Shown piece by piece: positions 31,862 through 40,063 of a DNA stretch of 52,224 nt (position 1 is its first letter; each line of letters begins with the position of its first letter). Origin of the DNA: Flavobacteriales bacterium (GTDB lineage: Bacteria; Bacteroidota; Bacteroidia; Flavobacteriales_F; PHOS-HE28); NCBI GenBank assembly GCA_017987895.1, contig JAGNSU010000008.1, positions 1 through 52,224 of the forward strand. The letters are read 5' to 3'. The translations under genes and the position numbers were made by a program. The notes beneath the pieces are model-generated. The model worked only from the letters and a program-made list of their open reading frames with translations. It ran no database searches and had not been told where the DNA came from.

Positions 31862-32716
31862 ATGAAACTGGCCGACAATCGTGTAGTGAGCGTGGTGGAT
31901 CAATATCGTGCGCAATTGGCCCCGCGCTACCCGGAAGGAGAGGTGCGTGCCATCCTGCGCAGTGTGTTCCAAGAGCGCATGGGATGGGATGCGGCGCAAC
32001 TGGAAGTGAAGCGCTTCGAGTCGATGAGCGAAAGTGAACTGCTCAAAGTCTATCTCCCTTTGAAGCGCCTGGTCGCCGGCGAACCGCTTCAGTACGTCCT
32101 GGGCGAAGTACACTTCCACGGGCTGAGATTACAAGTGGACAAACGTGTGCTGATCCCGCGCCCCGAGACCGAAGAAATGGTGGATGGCATCGTGAGGTCC
32201 GGCATCGTGCCTTCGCGTATCGCGGACATCGGCACCGGCAGCGGTTGCATCGCCCTCGCGCTGAAGAACAGCTTTCCACGGGCCGATGTGGTCGCCACCG
32301 ACAGCGACCAAGGAGCGCTCCTGGTCGCCATGACCAATGGCATGAAGACCGGGATCGAAGTGCACTGGGAACTCTGTGATGCCTTGGAGGAGGGGTTCCC
32401 GCTGGGGTCCTTTGATCTCGTGGTGAGCAATCCCCCCTATGTGCCGGTGGGGTTTACCGATTCGTTGGCGGCCGAGGTGCTGGACCATGAACCGCACTTG
32501 GCGCTCTTCGTGCCGGACGACGAGCCGTTGTGCTTCTTCCATGCGATCGGGACTTGGGCGCTCCGATCCCTTAGGCGAGGTGGCTCGCTTTGGTTCGAGA
32601 CCCACCACGACCAGGCACGGCCGGTGTCAGAGGTCCTTCTTGGCTTCGGGTTCGCGAAAGCCGATGTGCTGTTGGATCTGAGCGGAAAGGAGCGGTTCGT
32701 TCATGCGGTGCGTTGA
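31862..32716 (+). CDS. prmC: Peptide chain release factor N5-glutamine methyltransferase
   Basis: 284 aa from the ATG at 31862 (MKLADNRVVSVVDQYRAQLA); the longer frame upstream runs antisense to ribD. PrmC methylates the GGQ glutamine of RF1/RF2. The N-terminal RF-binding helices (~1-75) are followed by the SAM fold ADIGTGSGCIALALKNSFPR (~121-140) and the NPPY catalytic motif (N190-Y193). PRPETEEMVDG is a family hallmark. The C-terminal part has GSLWFETHH. Length is normal. ligA starts 72 nt later on the same strand. Confidence 0.95.
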   Translation: MKLADNRVVSVVDQYRAQLAPRYPEGEVRAILRSVFQERMGWDAAQLEVKRFESMSESELLKVYLPLKRLVAGEPLQYVLGEVHFHGLRLQVDKRVLIPRPETEEMVDGIVRSGIVPSRIADIGTGSGCIALALKNSFPRADVVATDSDQGALLVAMTNGMKTGIEVHWELCDALEEGFPLGSFDLVVSNPPYVPVGFTDSLAAEVLDHEPHLALFVPDDEPLCFFHAIGTWALRSLRRGGSLWFETHHDQARPVSEVLLGFGFAKADVLLDLSGKERFVHAVR

Positions 32717-32788
32717 AACGGGACGCATCGCGGAGCGCTGCCGATGCTGTTGTTTTGCGGCGTAGATGTGAAGGAAGGGTCCTTGTCC

Positions 32789-34810
32789 ATGGAGCACGCT
32801 GAAGCCGAACGCCGGATCCGCGCATTGAGCGAGGAGCTCGATCGTCACAATCACCTGTACTATGTAGCGGCCAGACCGGAGGTCAGCGACCAGGCTTTCG
32901 ATGCGCTGCTAAGGGAACTCACCGAACTGGAGGCCCGGTTTCCGGACCTGGCGGACCCCAACAGTCCCACGCAACGGATAGGCGGGGATATCACGAAGAA
33001 TTTCCCGGTAGTGGCGCATCGCTATCCGATGTTATCGCTATCCAATTCCTACAGCCGGGAGGACGTGGCCGAGTTCGTGGCCCGCGTGGAGAAAGCCATC
33101 GGCCAGGTCACTTTCGTTATGGAGCTGAAGTACGATGGGGTGGCTATCAGTCTTTCTTACATCAATGGGCGCTTGCATCAGGCCGTAACGCGTGGCGATG
33201 GGGAGAAGGGGGAGGTGATCACGGCGAACGTGCGCACCGTACGTTCCATTCCATTGGTATTGAAGGGCGATGATCTCCCTGCCGAGTTGGAGGTCCGCGG
33301 CGAGATCATTTTCACCCGCCGCCGCTTCGAGAAGTTGAACGCCATGCGCGCAGAGGCTGGGGAGGAGCTCTACGCCAATCCGAGGAACACGGCGGCTGGA
33401 ACATTAAAGCTCCAGGACCCCAAGGAGGTGGCCCGCCGTGGCTTGGACAACTTCATCTATGGTGTGCAGAGCGAGCAACTCGCAACGCGCAGCCACTTCG
33501 CGATGATCGAACAAGCGCATCGCTGGGGGTTCAAGACCCCGGATCCGGCGAAGCGTTTCATCGAGAAGGCCGAAAGCGTGGAGGGGATCATGGCCTTCAT
33601 CGATCATTGGGACACCCATCGGCATGCCTTGGAGATGGCCACGGATGGTGTGGTGATCAAAGTCGACGACCGCCATATCCAAGAGGAGCTCGGCATGACG
33701 GCCAAGAGCCCGCGCTGGGCCATCGCCTACAAGTTCCAGGCGGAACAGGCGCTCACGCGGTTGAACGCCGTGAGCTACCAAGTGGGTAGGACAGGTGCCA
33801 TTACCCCGGTGGCCGAACTGACGCCCGTGCAACTGAGCGGCACCACGGTGAAACGTGCCTCGCTCTTCAATGCCGACCAGGTCGCGCGCTTGGGTCTCCA
33901 CATCGGGGACATGGTGCGTGTGGAAAAAGCCGGTGAGATCATTCCCCAAGTGGTAGGGGTGGAGGTGGCTTCCAGGCCCCCCGACGCGGCCCCTGTGATC
34001 TTCCCGGAGCGTTGCCCCGATTGCGGCACATCACTGGTCCGCTTGGAAGGCGAAGCGCAGCACTACTGCCCGAACGAGAACGGTTGCCCACCGCAGATCG
34101 CCCGACGCATTGAGCACTTCGTGGGTCGCAAGGCGATGAACATCGAGGGTCTTGGTGGCGAAACGATCGAGGTTTTGCTGAAAGCCGGACTGATACAAGG
34201 CATCGCGGATCTGTATGACCTGCACAAGGAGCAACTGCTGGGCTTGGGCAAGGGTTGGGGCGAGAAAAGCGCACAGAGCGTGATCGACGGAATAGCCGCA
34301 AGTCGAGCTGTCCCATTCGACCGGGTGCTGTTCGCATTGGGCATCCGCCATGTGGGCGAGACCATCGCCAGGAAGATCGCCCGATCAGCGGGGAGCATGG
34401 ACCGGCTCCTGAACATGTCCAAAGAAGAGATGACCGCGATCGAAGAGGTGGGCGAGGTGGTGGCCGATAGCATGCATGCCTTCCTCGCCGCACCGCAGAA
34501 CCGGACCACGGTTGAACGGCTCCGTGACGCCGGCTTGCGGTTCGAGGTGGAAGCGACCGCCGTTGCGGCCGGTGATCAATTGAAAGATCTCACCTTCGTG
34601 GTCTCAGGCGTTTTTGAGAACTTCAGCCGCGACGGCATCAAGCAGGCCATCGAGAGCCATGGCGGAAAAGTGTCGGGTTCCATCTCCAAGAAGACCAACT
34701 TTGTGCTGGCCGGGGCGGACATGGGACCTGCGAAGCGGGCCAAGGCCGATGACCTGGGTGTAGCGGTGATCGATGAGAAAGAGTTCATGCGCATGATCGG
34801 AAGGGAATGA
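32789..34810 (+). CDS. ligA: NAD+-dependent DNA ligase LigA
   Basis: 673 aa from the ATG at 32789 (MEHAEAERRIRALSEELDRH); a start at 32744 adds 15 non-conserved residues. LigA seals nicks using NAD+. The Ia domain has YY (~24); the active-site KYDG is K114 in MELKYDGVAIS; the Zn finger holds C409, C412, C427, C433; the helix-hairpin-helix region follows; and a BRCT domain ends the protein (LTFVVSGVFENFSRDGIKQA, AKADDLGVAVIDEKEF). Length and motif order are standard. The next gene starts in its last codons (4-nt overlap). Confidence 0.97.
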   Translation: MEHAEAERRIRALSEELDRHNHLYYVAARPEVSDQAFDALLRELTELEARFPDLADPNSPTQRIGGDITKNFPVVAHRYPMLSLSNSYSREDVAEFVARVEKAIGQVTFVMELKYDGVAISLSYINGRLHQAVTRGDGEKGEVITANVRTVRSIPLVLKGDDLPAELEVRGEIIFTRRRFEKLNAMRAEAGEELYANPRNTAAGTLKLQDPKEVARRGLDNFIYGVQSEQLATRSHFAMIEQAHRWGFKTPDPAKRFIEKAESVEGIMAFIDHWDTHRHALEMATDGVVIKVDDRHIQEELGMTAKSPRWAIAYKFQAEQALTRLNAVSYQVGRTGAITPVAELTPVQLSGTTVKRASLFNADQVARLGLHIGDMVRVEKAGEIIPQVVGVEVASRPPDAAPVIFPERCPDCGTSLVRLEGEAQHYCPNENGCPPQIARRIEHFVGRKAMNIEGLGGETIEVLLKAGLIQGIADLYDLHKEQLLGLGKGWGEKSAQSVIDGIAASRAVPFDRVLFALGIRHVGETIARKIARSAGSMDRLLNMSKEEMTAIEEVGEVVADSMHAFLAAPQNRTTVERLRDAGLRFEVEATAVAAGDQLKDLTFVVSGVFENFSRDGIKQAIESHGGKVSGSISKKTNFVLAGADMGPAKRAKADDLGVAVIDEKEFMRMIGRE

Positions 34811-35376
34811 AACTGCTGGATCGTATCAAGGATTGGATGGGCCGCCGACGGCTGGTGCGCGAAGCCGCGCAAGAACGCCGCCCGGTGGCGCGCAACCTGG
34901 CGTCCGCCGCCAAAGTGGGGATCATATTCCACGCCAAGGACGAAGCCTCCTATCAACAGGTGCGCAACTACGTGAAGAAGATCAAGGAGGACCTTGGGAT
35001 CCACAAGATCATGGCGCTCGGCTTCGTGGACGAGAAGACCCTTCCGAACTACATGGCGCCGAAGCTCCATTTCGATGCCTTCTGCCAGAAGGACCTCAAT
35101 TGGTACAGGATCCCGGGCGGGAACACGGTGAACAACTTCATCACCGAGGAGCACGAGGTGCTGATCGATCTCACGATGGAGGATGTCCTGCCGGTGCAAT
35201 ACATCCTGGCGAAGAGCCGGGCCCGTTTCAAGGTCGGCCGCTTCGGAGAGTCCAACCGGCATTTCCTCGACATGATGATCGACATGGCCGGTTCGCAAAG
35301 CCTGCCGCAGCTCATCACCCAGGTGGACCATTATCTATTGATGATCAACCGGGCGCATCAACCTTCGCTCAACTAG
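34807..35376 (+). CDS. DUF6913 family protein
   Basis: 189 aa from the ATG at 34807 (MKLLDRIKDWMGRRRLVREA), overlapping ligA by 4 nt. The stretch GIIFHAKDEASYQQVRNYVK, KIMALGFVDEKTLPNYMAPK, DLNWYRIPGGNTVNNFITEE and EVLIDLTMEDVLPVQYILAK are conserved in this Bacteroidota family of unknown function. It is basic at its N-terminus. It is habitually found between ligA and dapA, here 11 nt before dapA, suggesting operon expression. Confidence 0.88.
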   Translation: MKLLDRIKDWMGRRRLVREAAQERRPVARNLASAAKVGIIFHAKDEASYQQVRNYVKKIKEDLGIHKIMALGFVDEKTLPNYMAPKLHFDAFCQKDLNWYRIPGGNTVNNFITEEHEVLIDLTMEDVLPVQYILAKSRARFKVGRFGESNRHFLDMMIDMAGSQSLPQLITQVDHYLLMINRAHQPSLN

Positions 35377-35386
35377 CGACAACACC

Positions 35387-36280
35387 ATGGACGAACGATT
35401 CCGTGGCCTGGGTGTAGCCCTGGTCACCCCCTTTCTGGAGAAGGGCAACATCGACTACGCGGGCCTCGAGCGCCTACTGGAACACCAGATCGCGGGTGAA
35501 GTGGACTACGTGGTGTTGATGGGCACCACCGGTGAGAGCGTCACCCTCTCCGCCGAAGAGAAGAAGCAACTGCTCGCCGCGGTGATCGAACTGCTGCGTC
35601 ATCGCTTGCCCTTGGTCCTGGGAGTGGGTGGCAACCATACGGCGGAGGTCGTGCGCCATTTGGAGGAGTACGATCTGAGCGACGTGGATGGCATCCTGAG
35701 CGTGAGCCCTTACTACAATAAACCCACGCAGGAAGGGATCTACCAGCACTACAAAGCGTTGGCGCAAGCCAGTCTGCGACCCATCCTCCTGTACAACGTG
35801 CCCGGCCGCACCAGCAGCAACATGCTGGCGGAGACCACCCTGCGCCTGGCCCGCGACTTCAAGAACATCGTCGGCGTGAAAGAGGCCAGTGGCAATTTGG
35901 ACCAGATCGCGACCATCCTGAAGCATCGGCCGAAGGACTTCCTGGTGATCAGCGGCGACGATGCGCTCACGCTCCCCATCCTCGCGTTCGGTGGCGATGG
36001 CGTGATCAGTGTGGTAGGCAATGCCCTGCCAAAGGAGTTCAGTACGTTGGTGCATGCCGCCATGACCGGAGACCTGGTTACGGCGCGCGCCGAGCATTTC
36101 AAGCTGCTCGAGTTCATGACCTACATCTTCACGGAGGGCAATCCGGCAGGTATCAAGGAAGCTCTGAAGACCTTGGGGATCTGCGGTAACACGTTGCGCC
36201 TCCCGCTCGTGAACGTGAGCGAGGCCACCGCGAAGAAGATCTACGGAGCGCTCGCGGATGCGGAGGTGGTGAAGCTTTAG
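35387..36280 (+). CDS. dapA: 4-hydroxy-tetrahydrodipicolinate synthase
   Basis: 297 aa starting MDERFRGLGVALVTPFLEKG. DapA condenses pyruvate with aspartate semialdehyde in lysine and diaminopimelate synthesis. Motifs: MGTTGESVTL, the Tyr loop LLYNVPGRTSS (Y136), the Schiff-base lysine K165 in NIVGVKEASGN, and SGDDALTLPIL. TIM-barrel length is normal. Preceded by DUF6913 and followed 19 nt later by the exonuclease gene. Confidence 0.96.
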   Translation: MDERFRGLGVALVTPFLEKGNIDYAGLERLLEHQIAGEVDYVVLMGTTGESVTLSAEEKKQLLAAVIELLRHRLPLVLGVGGNHTAEVVRHLEEYDLSDVDGILSVSPYYNKPTQEGIYQHYKALAQASLRPILLYNVPGRTSSNMLAETTLRLARDFKNIVGVKEASGNLDQIATILKHRPKDFLVISGDDALTLPILAFGGDGVISVVGNALPKEFSTLVHAAMTGDLVTARAEHFKLLEFMTYIFTEGNPAGIKEALKTLGICGNTLRLPLVNVSEATAKKIYGALADAEVVKL

Positions 36281-36299
36281 CACCGACGTTTCCGCTGTC

Positions 36300-36911
36300 A
36301 TGGATTTCCTCGCCCTCGACTTCGAGACCGCCACACCACAGGCCGATAGTCCTTGTGAGTTGGGCATCGCGATCGTGCGCGGAGGTGAGGTGCGTGAGGT
36401 GCGCAGCTGGTTGATCAAGCCACGGTACTGGCCTTCCTTCAGCCCGTGGAACATGGCGGTACATGGGATCCGGCCGGAGCATGTGGCCAACGCACCGCGC
36501 TGGGAGGGGATCTGGCACGAGGTGGCCGATCTGCTTGAAGGAGCCACGGTAGTGGCACACAATGCGAGCTTCGATATGGGCGTACTGCGCAGCACGCTGG
36601 CCAGTCATGGGTTCGGTCATCCTACCTTCCAATACTTCTGCAGTGTGAGCATGGCGAAGAAGGTCTGGCCCGGCTTTCCCAAGTACGATCTGAAGACGCT
36701 ATGCTTCCGGAACGGTATCCCCCTGGTGCATCATCGCGCTGGGAACGACGCGGAAGCGACAGCCCGCTTGGTATTGCGCGCTTCCGGCACGCAGCGCTTT
36801 CCCGACATGACGAGCTTCCTGCTGAACACAGGCGTGAAGGTCGGTGCCTTCTACGCGGGAGGGCATCGCACGCCGGGCGGGAAGATCACTTCTGTGATGG
36901 CGGTACGTTGA
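36300..36911 (+). CDS. 3'-5' exonuclease, DEDDh family
   Basis: 203 aa starting MDFLALDFETATPQADSPCE. The three Exo motifs are FLALDFETA (D7, E9), VVAHNASFDMGVLR, and HHRAGNDAEATARL with its His and Asp. It resembles the epsilon subunit/DnaQ-like exonucleases of Bacteroidota with a C-terminal ~40-residue basic extension. Removes mispaired or damaged 3' ends; not assigned to Pol III epsilon specifically. Convergent with the type IX serine hydrolase (2-nt gap). Confidence 0.9.
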   Translation: MDFLALDFETATPQADSPCELGIAIVRGGEVREVRSWLIKPRYWPSFSPWNMAVHGIRPEHVANAPRWEGIWHEVADLLEGATVVAHNASFDMGVLRSTLASHGFGHPTFQYFCSVSMAKKVWPGFPKYDLKTLCFRNGIPLVHHRAGNDAEATARLVLRASGTQRFPDMTSFLLNTGVKVGAFYAGGHRTPGGKITSVMAVR

Positions 36912-36913
36912 TA

Positions 36914-38218
36914 TCAACGCTTGACGATGCGCATTGTGCGCTCACCTTCTGTCGAACTGACGCGCAGCAGATGAACACCTGGGGGAAGGCCGTTCACGAA
37001 GACCGTGGTGCCATCCCAGGTTGGATGGAACACACGACCATCGGCCGCGACGGCTTCAATGCGGAGGATATCGTTCACGCCGGGTAGATCCACTTGGTCC
37101 TCGCACGGTTGCGGATAAGGCACCACTTGGTCCGCTTGGAAAGAAGCCTCATCCACCGCAGTGGAGCAGGGCAGTGCATTGATCAATTGCCAGACCTGGT
37201 TATTGAACGAGATGGGGACCAACAACGTGCTGTCCGCAGGGTTTCCCATGCGCACGACGACAAGGCCTTGGCTCGGCACCACGTTCAGCAGCTGGTCGTT
37301 CTTACCCAACGCGCTGATCATGTCCGCAGGAGCGTCGGGCATGATCATCCCCGGGAACACGAATTGCAGACCGGGCACCATGAAGCTGCTCTGTCCGTTC
37401 AGCCACCAGAGGTAGCCGTAGCTCTCGTTCAAGGACTGCGATGGCGTGGTCATAGCGGTGAAGTAGGCCGCATCGTGGAGGATCGTGTCCGTGTTCCAAA
37501 TTCCTTCGTTCAGCACCAAGAGCCCATATCGCGCCATGCTACGCGCCTTGCTTCCATAGACGTTGTTGTATCCGCTGGGGAACCAGAAGCCGTCCATACC
37601 GATCGGGTTCCGGATGCGGGTATTGAAGTAGCTGCTGAACGTGGTTCCTGTGGCGCTTGCGATCACTTGATCGAGCAAGGTATACGGCGCGTTGTGGTAG
37701 GCCCATCGGTCGCCGGGATCGGCGAGATACTCCAGGCAACTCGGTAAAGTGCAATCCACATCGGCCACACCGTCATCGAGGCCGGAGGTCATCGTCAATT
37801 GGTTCAGCACGGTGATCTGCGCTTCCTGCCCGGGAGTGGCGCTCGTCCAACCCGTACCCAAGTATTGGCTCGTGGCATCATTGATATCCAGGAAGCCTTC
37901 TTCCTGGGCGATGCCGGTAAGCATGGAGGCGAGCGTCTTCCCAGCGGAAGCCCAATACCACAGGCTATCCTGCGTGAAGGCGCCGTAGTAGTGTTCGATC
38001 ACGATGCGGCCATCCTTCAGGATCAAGAAGGCCTTTGTGTTCCGCGAGCCCACAAAGTCGATCAGGCTGTCGATGCGATCGGGGCACCATCCCAAACTGG
38101 CAGGGGAGAGGGTATCCCATGCAGTGCTTCCGTTCGGTGGGAAGTACAGACCCTGTGCGGAGACGTTCAAGCTGAAGGAAAGTCCTGCGACCAGGGGGAG
38201 GAGGAGAGCACTTTGCAT
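36914..38218 (-). CDS. Type IX-exported serine hydrolase (beta-lactamase family)
   Basis: 434 aa from the ATG at 38218 (MQSALLLPLVAGLSFSLNVS, Sec signal); the start at 38395 is inside the neighbouring gene. Penicillin-binding-fold motifs: SAGK in YWASAGKTLASMLTG (~95), the Tyr in WAYHNAPYTLLDQ (~168), and LTMTSGLDDG. The C-terminal ~60 residues are a shortened sorting-like domain with YPQPCEDQVDLPG instead of the canonical PNP, ending GVHLLRVSSTEGERTMRIVK. Extracellular hydrolase of unknown substrate. A gap of 31 nt from the cytochrome-like gene suggests an operon. Confidence 0.88.
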   Translation of the reverse strand: MQSALLLPLVAGLSFSLNVSAQGLYFPPNGSTAWDTLSPASLGWCPDRIDSLIDFVGSRNTKAFLILKDGRIVIEHYYGAFTQDSLWYWASAGKTLASMLTGIAQEEGFLDINDATSQYLGTGWTSATPGQEAQITVLNQLTMTSGLDDGVADVDCTLPSCLEYLADPGDRWAYHNAPYTLLDQVIASATGTTFSSYFNTRIRNPIGMDGFWFPSGYNNVYGSKARSMARYGLLVLNEGIWNTDTILHDAAYFTAMTTPSQSLNESYGYLWWLNGQSSFMVPGLQFVFPGMIMPDAPADMISALGKNDQLLNVVPSQGLVVVRMGNPADSTLLVPISFNNQVWQLINALPCSTAVDEASFQADQVVPYPQPCEDQVDLPGVNDILRIEAVAADGRVFHPTWDGTTVFVNGLPPGVHLLRVSSTEGERTMRIVKR

Positions 38219-38249
38219 TGGTCCTAGGACGCTCGTCCGCGCGAAAGGT

Positions 38250-38738
38250 TCACTTGGCCGCAGGCGCCAGGTCCATCGGCACATAGAGCTTCTTGATCCG
38301 CACCAATGGACCCGGGCAGGCAGAGGCATGGCAGTTCGCGCAGGCTTGCACTGTGCCGTTGAACACCTGCTGACGATCCGTCTTCGGCGCATCATACAGC
38401 CCTTTCAGTTGCGCGAGATAGTGATCAGCAAAAGCATCGAACGCAGCATGGTCGATATCCAGCTTGCCATCGGTCGGGATGGCGGTATGCATCCGATCGA
38501 AATGAGCCGGATACGGGAGCAGGTCTTCGCTGCGGCCCAAACGAAGCCGAGTACTGTCGGTGAACGCGGTCATCTCCCGCATCAACAGTGCGAGTTCGCT
38601 GGCCGGTTTCAAGCCCTGCTGCGCCGGAGGTGGAGCAGGCTCCGGGCCCGCCACCGAACAAGCGAGGATGAAGGGGAGCAACAGACCGGTCACGGCCAGG
38701 ATGGCAGCCCAGCGGCGGATGTCACGGTTCTTGCTCAT
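38250..38738 (-). CDS. Cytochrome c'-like monohaem lipoprotein
   Basis: 162 aa starting MSKNRDIRRWAAILAVTGLL; lipobox-like ILAC near residue 26. A long helical stretch with a C-terminal haem-binding motif CANCH (~133-137) matches cytochrome c'-type proteins, whose four-helix bundle binds haem near its C-terminus. An axial ligand beyond the His is not identified. Predicted to be attached at the outer side of a membrane and involved in electron transfer or NO binding; that is inference. It is first in a unit with the serine hydrolase and divergent to the rhomboid gene. Confidence 0.82.
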   Translation of the reverse strand: MSKNRDIRRWAAILAVTGLLLPFILACSVAGPEPAPPPAQQGLKPASELALLMREMTAFTDSTRLRLGRSEDLLPYPAHFDRMHTAIPTDGKLDIDHAAFDAFADHYLAQLKGLYDAPKTDRQQVFNGTVQACANCHASACPGPLVRIKKLYVPMDLAPAAK

Positions 38739-38745
38739 GGCAGTG

Positions 38746-38753
38746 CAAAGAAA
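38746..38753 (-). promoter_or_regulatory. Promoter box of the cytochrome-like gene
   Basis: Minus strand TTTCTTTG, 7/8 to TAnnTTTG, ending 7 nt before the ATG at 38738. Confidence 0.35.
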
Positions 38754-38800
38754 GGGAAGCGGGAGGGGAGTTCGCCCGGGTCCGCGATCTTCGATCGATC

Positions 38801-39616
38801 ATGGGACCCGCATCAGAAGTACCGGTCGACCCGCAACGGCGCCGTATGTGGAGCGCGGCCGTATTCCCCGCATTGGCGATCCTATTGCTCTGGCTCGTCC
38901 ACATCATGGGCGAAGCGTATGGATTGCCTTTGTACCGATTGGGGGTCCTCCCGCGCGAAGCGAGCGGGATCGTCGGCATCTTCACTTCGCCCCTGATCCA
39001 TGGGGACTACGAACACCTTTTCAATAATTCACTGCCGATCCTGGTGCTGGGTTGGTGCCTGCTCTACTTCTATCCGCGCGTGGCCTGGCGCGTTCTGGTG
39101 GGCATCTGGCTCTTCGCCGGGACCTGGGTGTGGATCAGCGCCCGCGGCGATCGGCATATCGGCGCCAGCGGCGTGATCTATGGCCTTGCCGCCTTCTTGT
39201 TCTTCAGTGGGTTGTTCCGCAAGCGCCGTGCGCTGATGGCGATCGCACTTTTGGTCGTTTTCATGTACGGTGGGCTCATTTGGGGATTGCTCCCCATCGT
39301 TCCGCGGATGAGTTGGGAAAGCCATTTGTGGGGGGGGATCGCGGGTGTTGTTCTGGCCTGGTTCTACAGGAAGGTGGAACCCGCGTATTTGAACGACGCG
39401 GACATCGTGCTTCTCGATGATGATGACACCGGGCCTTTGGACCACGCATCAACCACGCAGCAAGGCGCGGCTATTCGCATCGTGTACCACGCCGATCCGG
39501 GTGACGAGGCGTCGGACGATGAACTCGCCTTGAAGCGGAAGCTCGACGAAGGCCGACAACCCCTGGATCCGGACCGGACGGACATCACTTGGTCCGACAA
39601 CAGACCTATCCTCTAG
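38801..39616 (+). CDS. Rhomboid-family intramembrane serine protease
   Basis: 271 aa starting MGPASEVPVDPQRRRMWSAA. Six or so transmembrane helices; the catalytic dyad is S123 in GASGVIYGLAAF and H175 in WESHLWGGIAG; the N-cap NN motif of rhomboids is at HLFNNSLPIL. After the last helix lies a ~75-residue cytosolic tail with an acidic run (LNDADIVLLDDDDTGPLDH). Rhomboids cut single-span substrates within the membrane. Substrate unknown. The tail is longer than in most homologues and may be regulatory. Confidence 0.93.
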   Translation: MGPASEVPVDPQRRRMWSAAVFPALAILLLWLVHIMGEAYGLPLYRLGVLPREASGIVGIFTSPLIHGDYEHLFNNSLPILVLGWCLLYFYPRVAWRVLVGIWLFAGTWVWISARGDRHIGASGVIYGLAAFLFFSGLFRKRRALMAIALLVVFMYGGLIWGLLPIVPRMSWESHLWGGIAGVVLAWFYRKVEPAYLNDADIVLLDDDDTGPLDHASTTQQGAAIRIVYHADPGDEASDDELALKRKLDEGRQPLDPDRTDITWSDNRPIL

Positions 39617-39628
39617 CCGCGAGAGGAG

Positions 39629-40063
39629 CTACTTCGCTTTGTTGAGGGCGGCCACTTCCTTGCCCGCATGCAGCAGGTGTAGCACCTCCCCATCCAACTT
39701 GAACGCGTCCGTATTGCGGAGCGCGGTGAGCATCTTTCCTTCCAGATCGGCCGCAGCAGGACAATACATCTTCGTGCTGCCCAAATTGGGGAAGCGGATA
39801 GTGCTGCCTTCATGCTCGAAGCCTCCCATTAGGCTGTTGCATCCACCGAAACCGCTGATCGACCTCTTGTCGGGGTCCAACTGTAACCAGGGTTGTTCGG
39901 CACCTTCGGCCAAGGGTATCGCTTGACCATCCAAGGCGGTTACGAACCACTTGGTGCCATAGAGGGAGGTCATATCCGATCCAACGCCCTCTTGCCCATC
40001 GGCGCACTTGTTCGAACTGAAGAGCACTGCCAAGGCGAGCACTGCGAAGCCGTGCCGCTTCAT
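39629..40063 (-). CDS. META-domain protein
   Basis: 144 aa starting MKRHGFAVLALAVLFSSNKC. N-terminal signal, with a lipobox-like SNKC (~16-19), then a META domain (LYGTKWFVTALDG, SISGFGGCNSLMGGFEHEGS, GSTKMYCPAAADLEGKMLTA), as in heat-shock HslJ-type proteins. The two Cys (in GCNS and YCPA) form the conserved pattern. Function is poorly known in the family; envelope stress or resistance to compounds is suspected. It begins directly at the dnaN stop, so it is cotranscribed with dnaN. Confidence 0.9.
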   Translation of the reverse strand: MKRHGFAVLALAVLFSSNKCADGQEGVGSDMTSLYGTKWFVTALDGQAIPLAEGAEQPWLQLDPDKRSISGFGGCNSLMGGFEHEGSTIRFPNLGSTKMYCPAAADLEGKMLTALRNTDAFKLDGEVLHLLHAGKEVAALNKAK

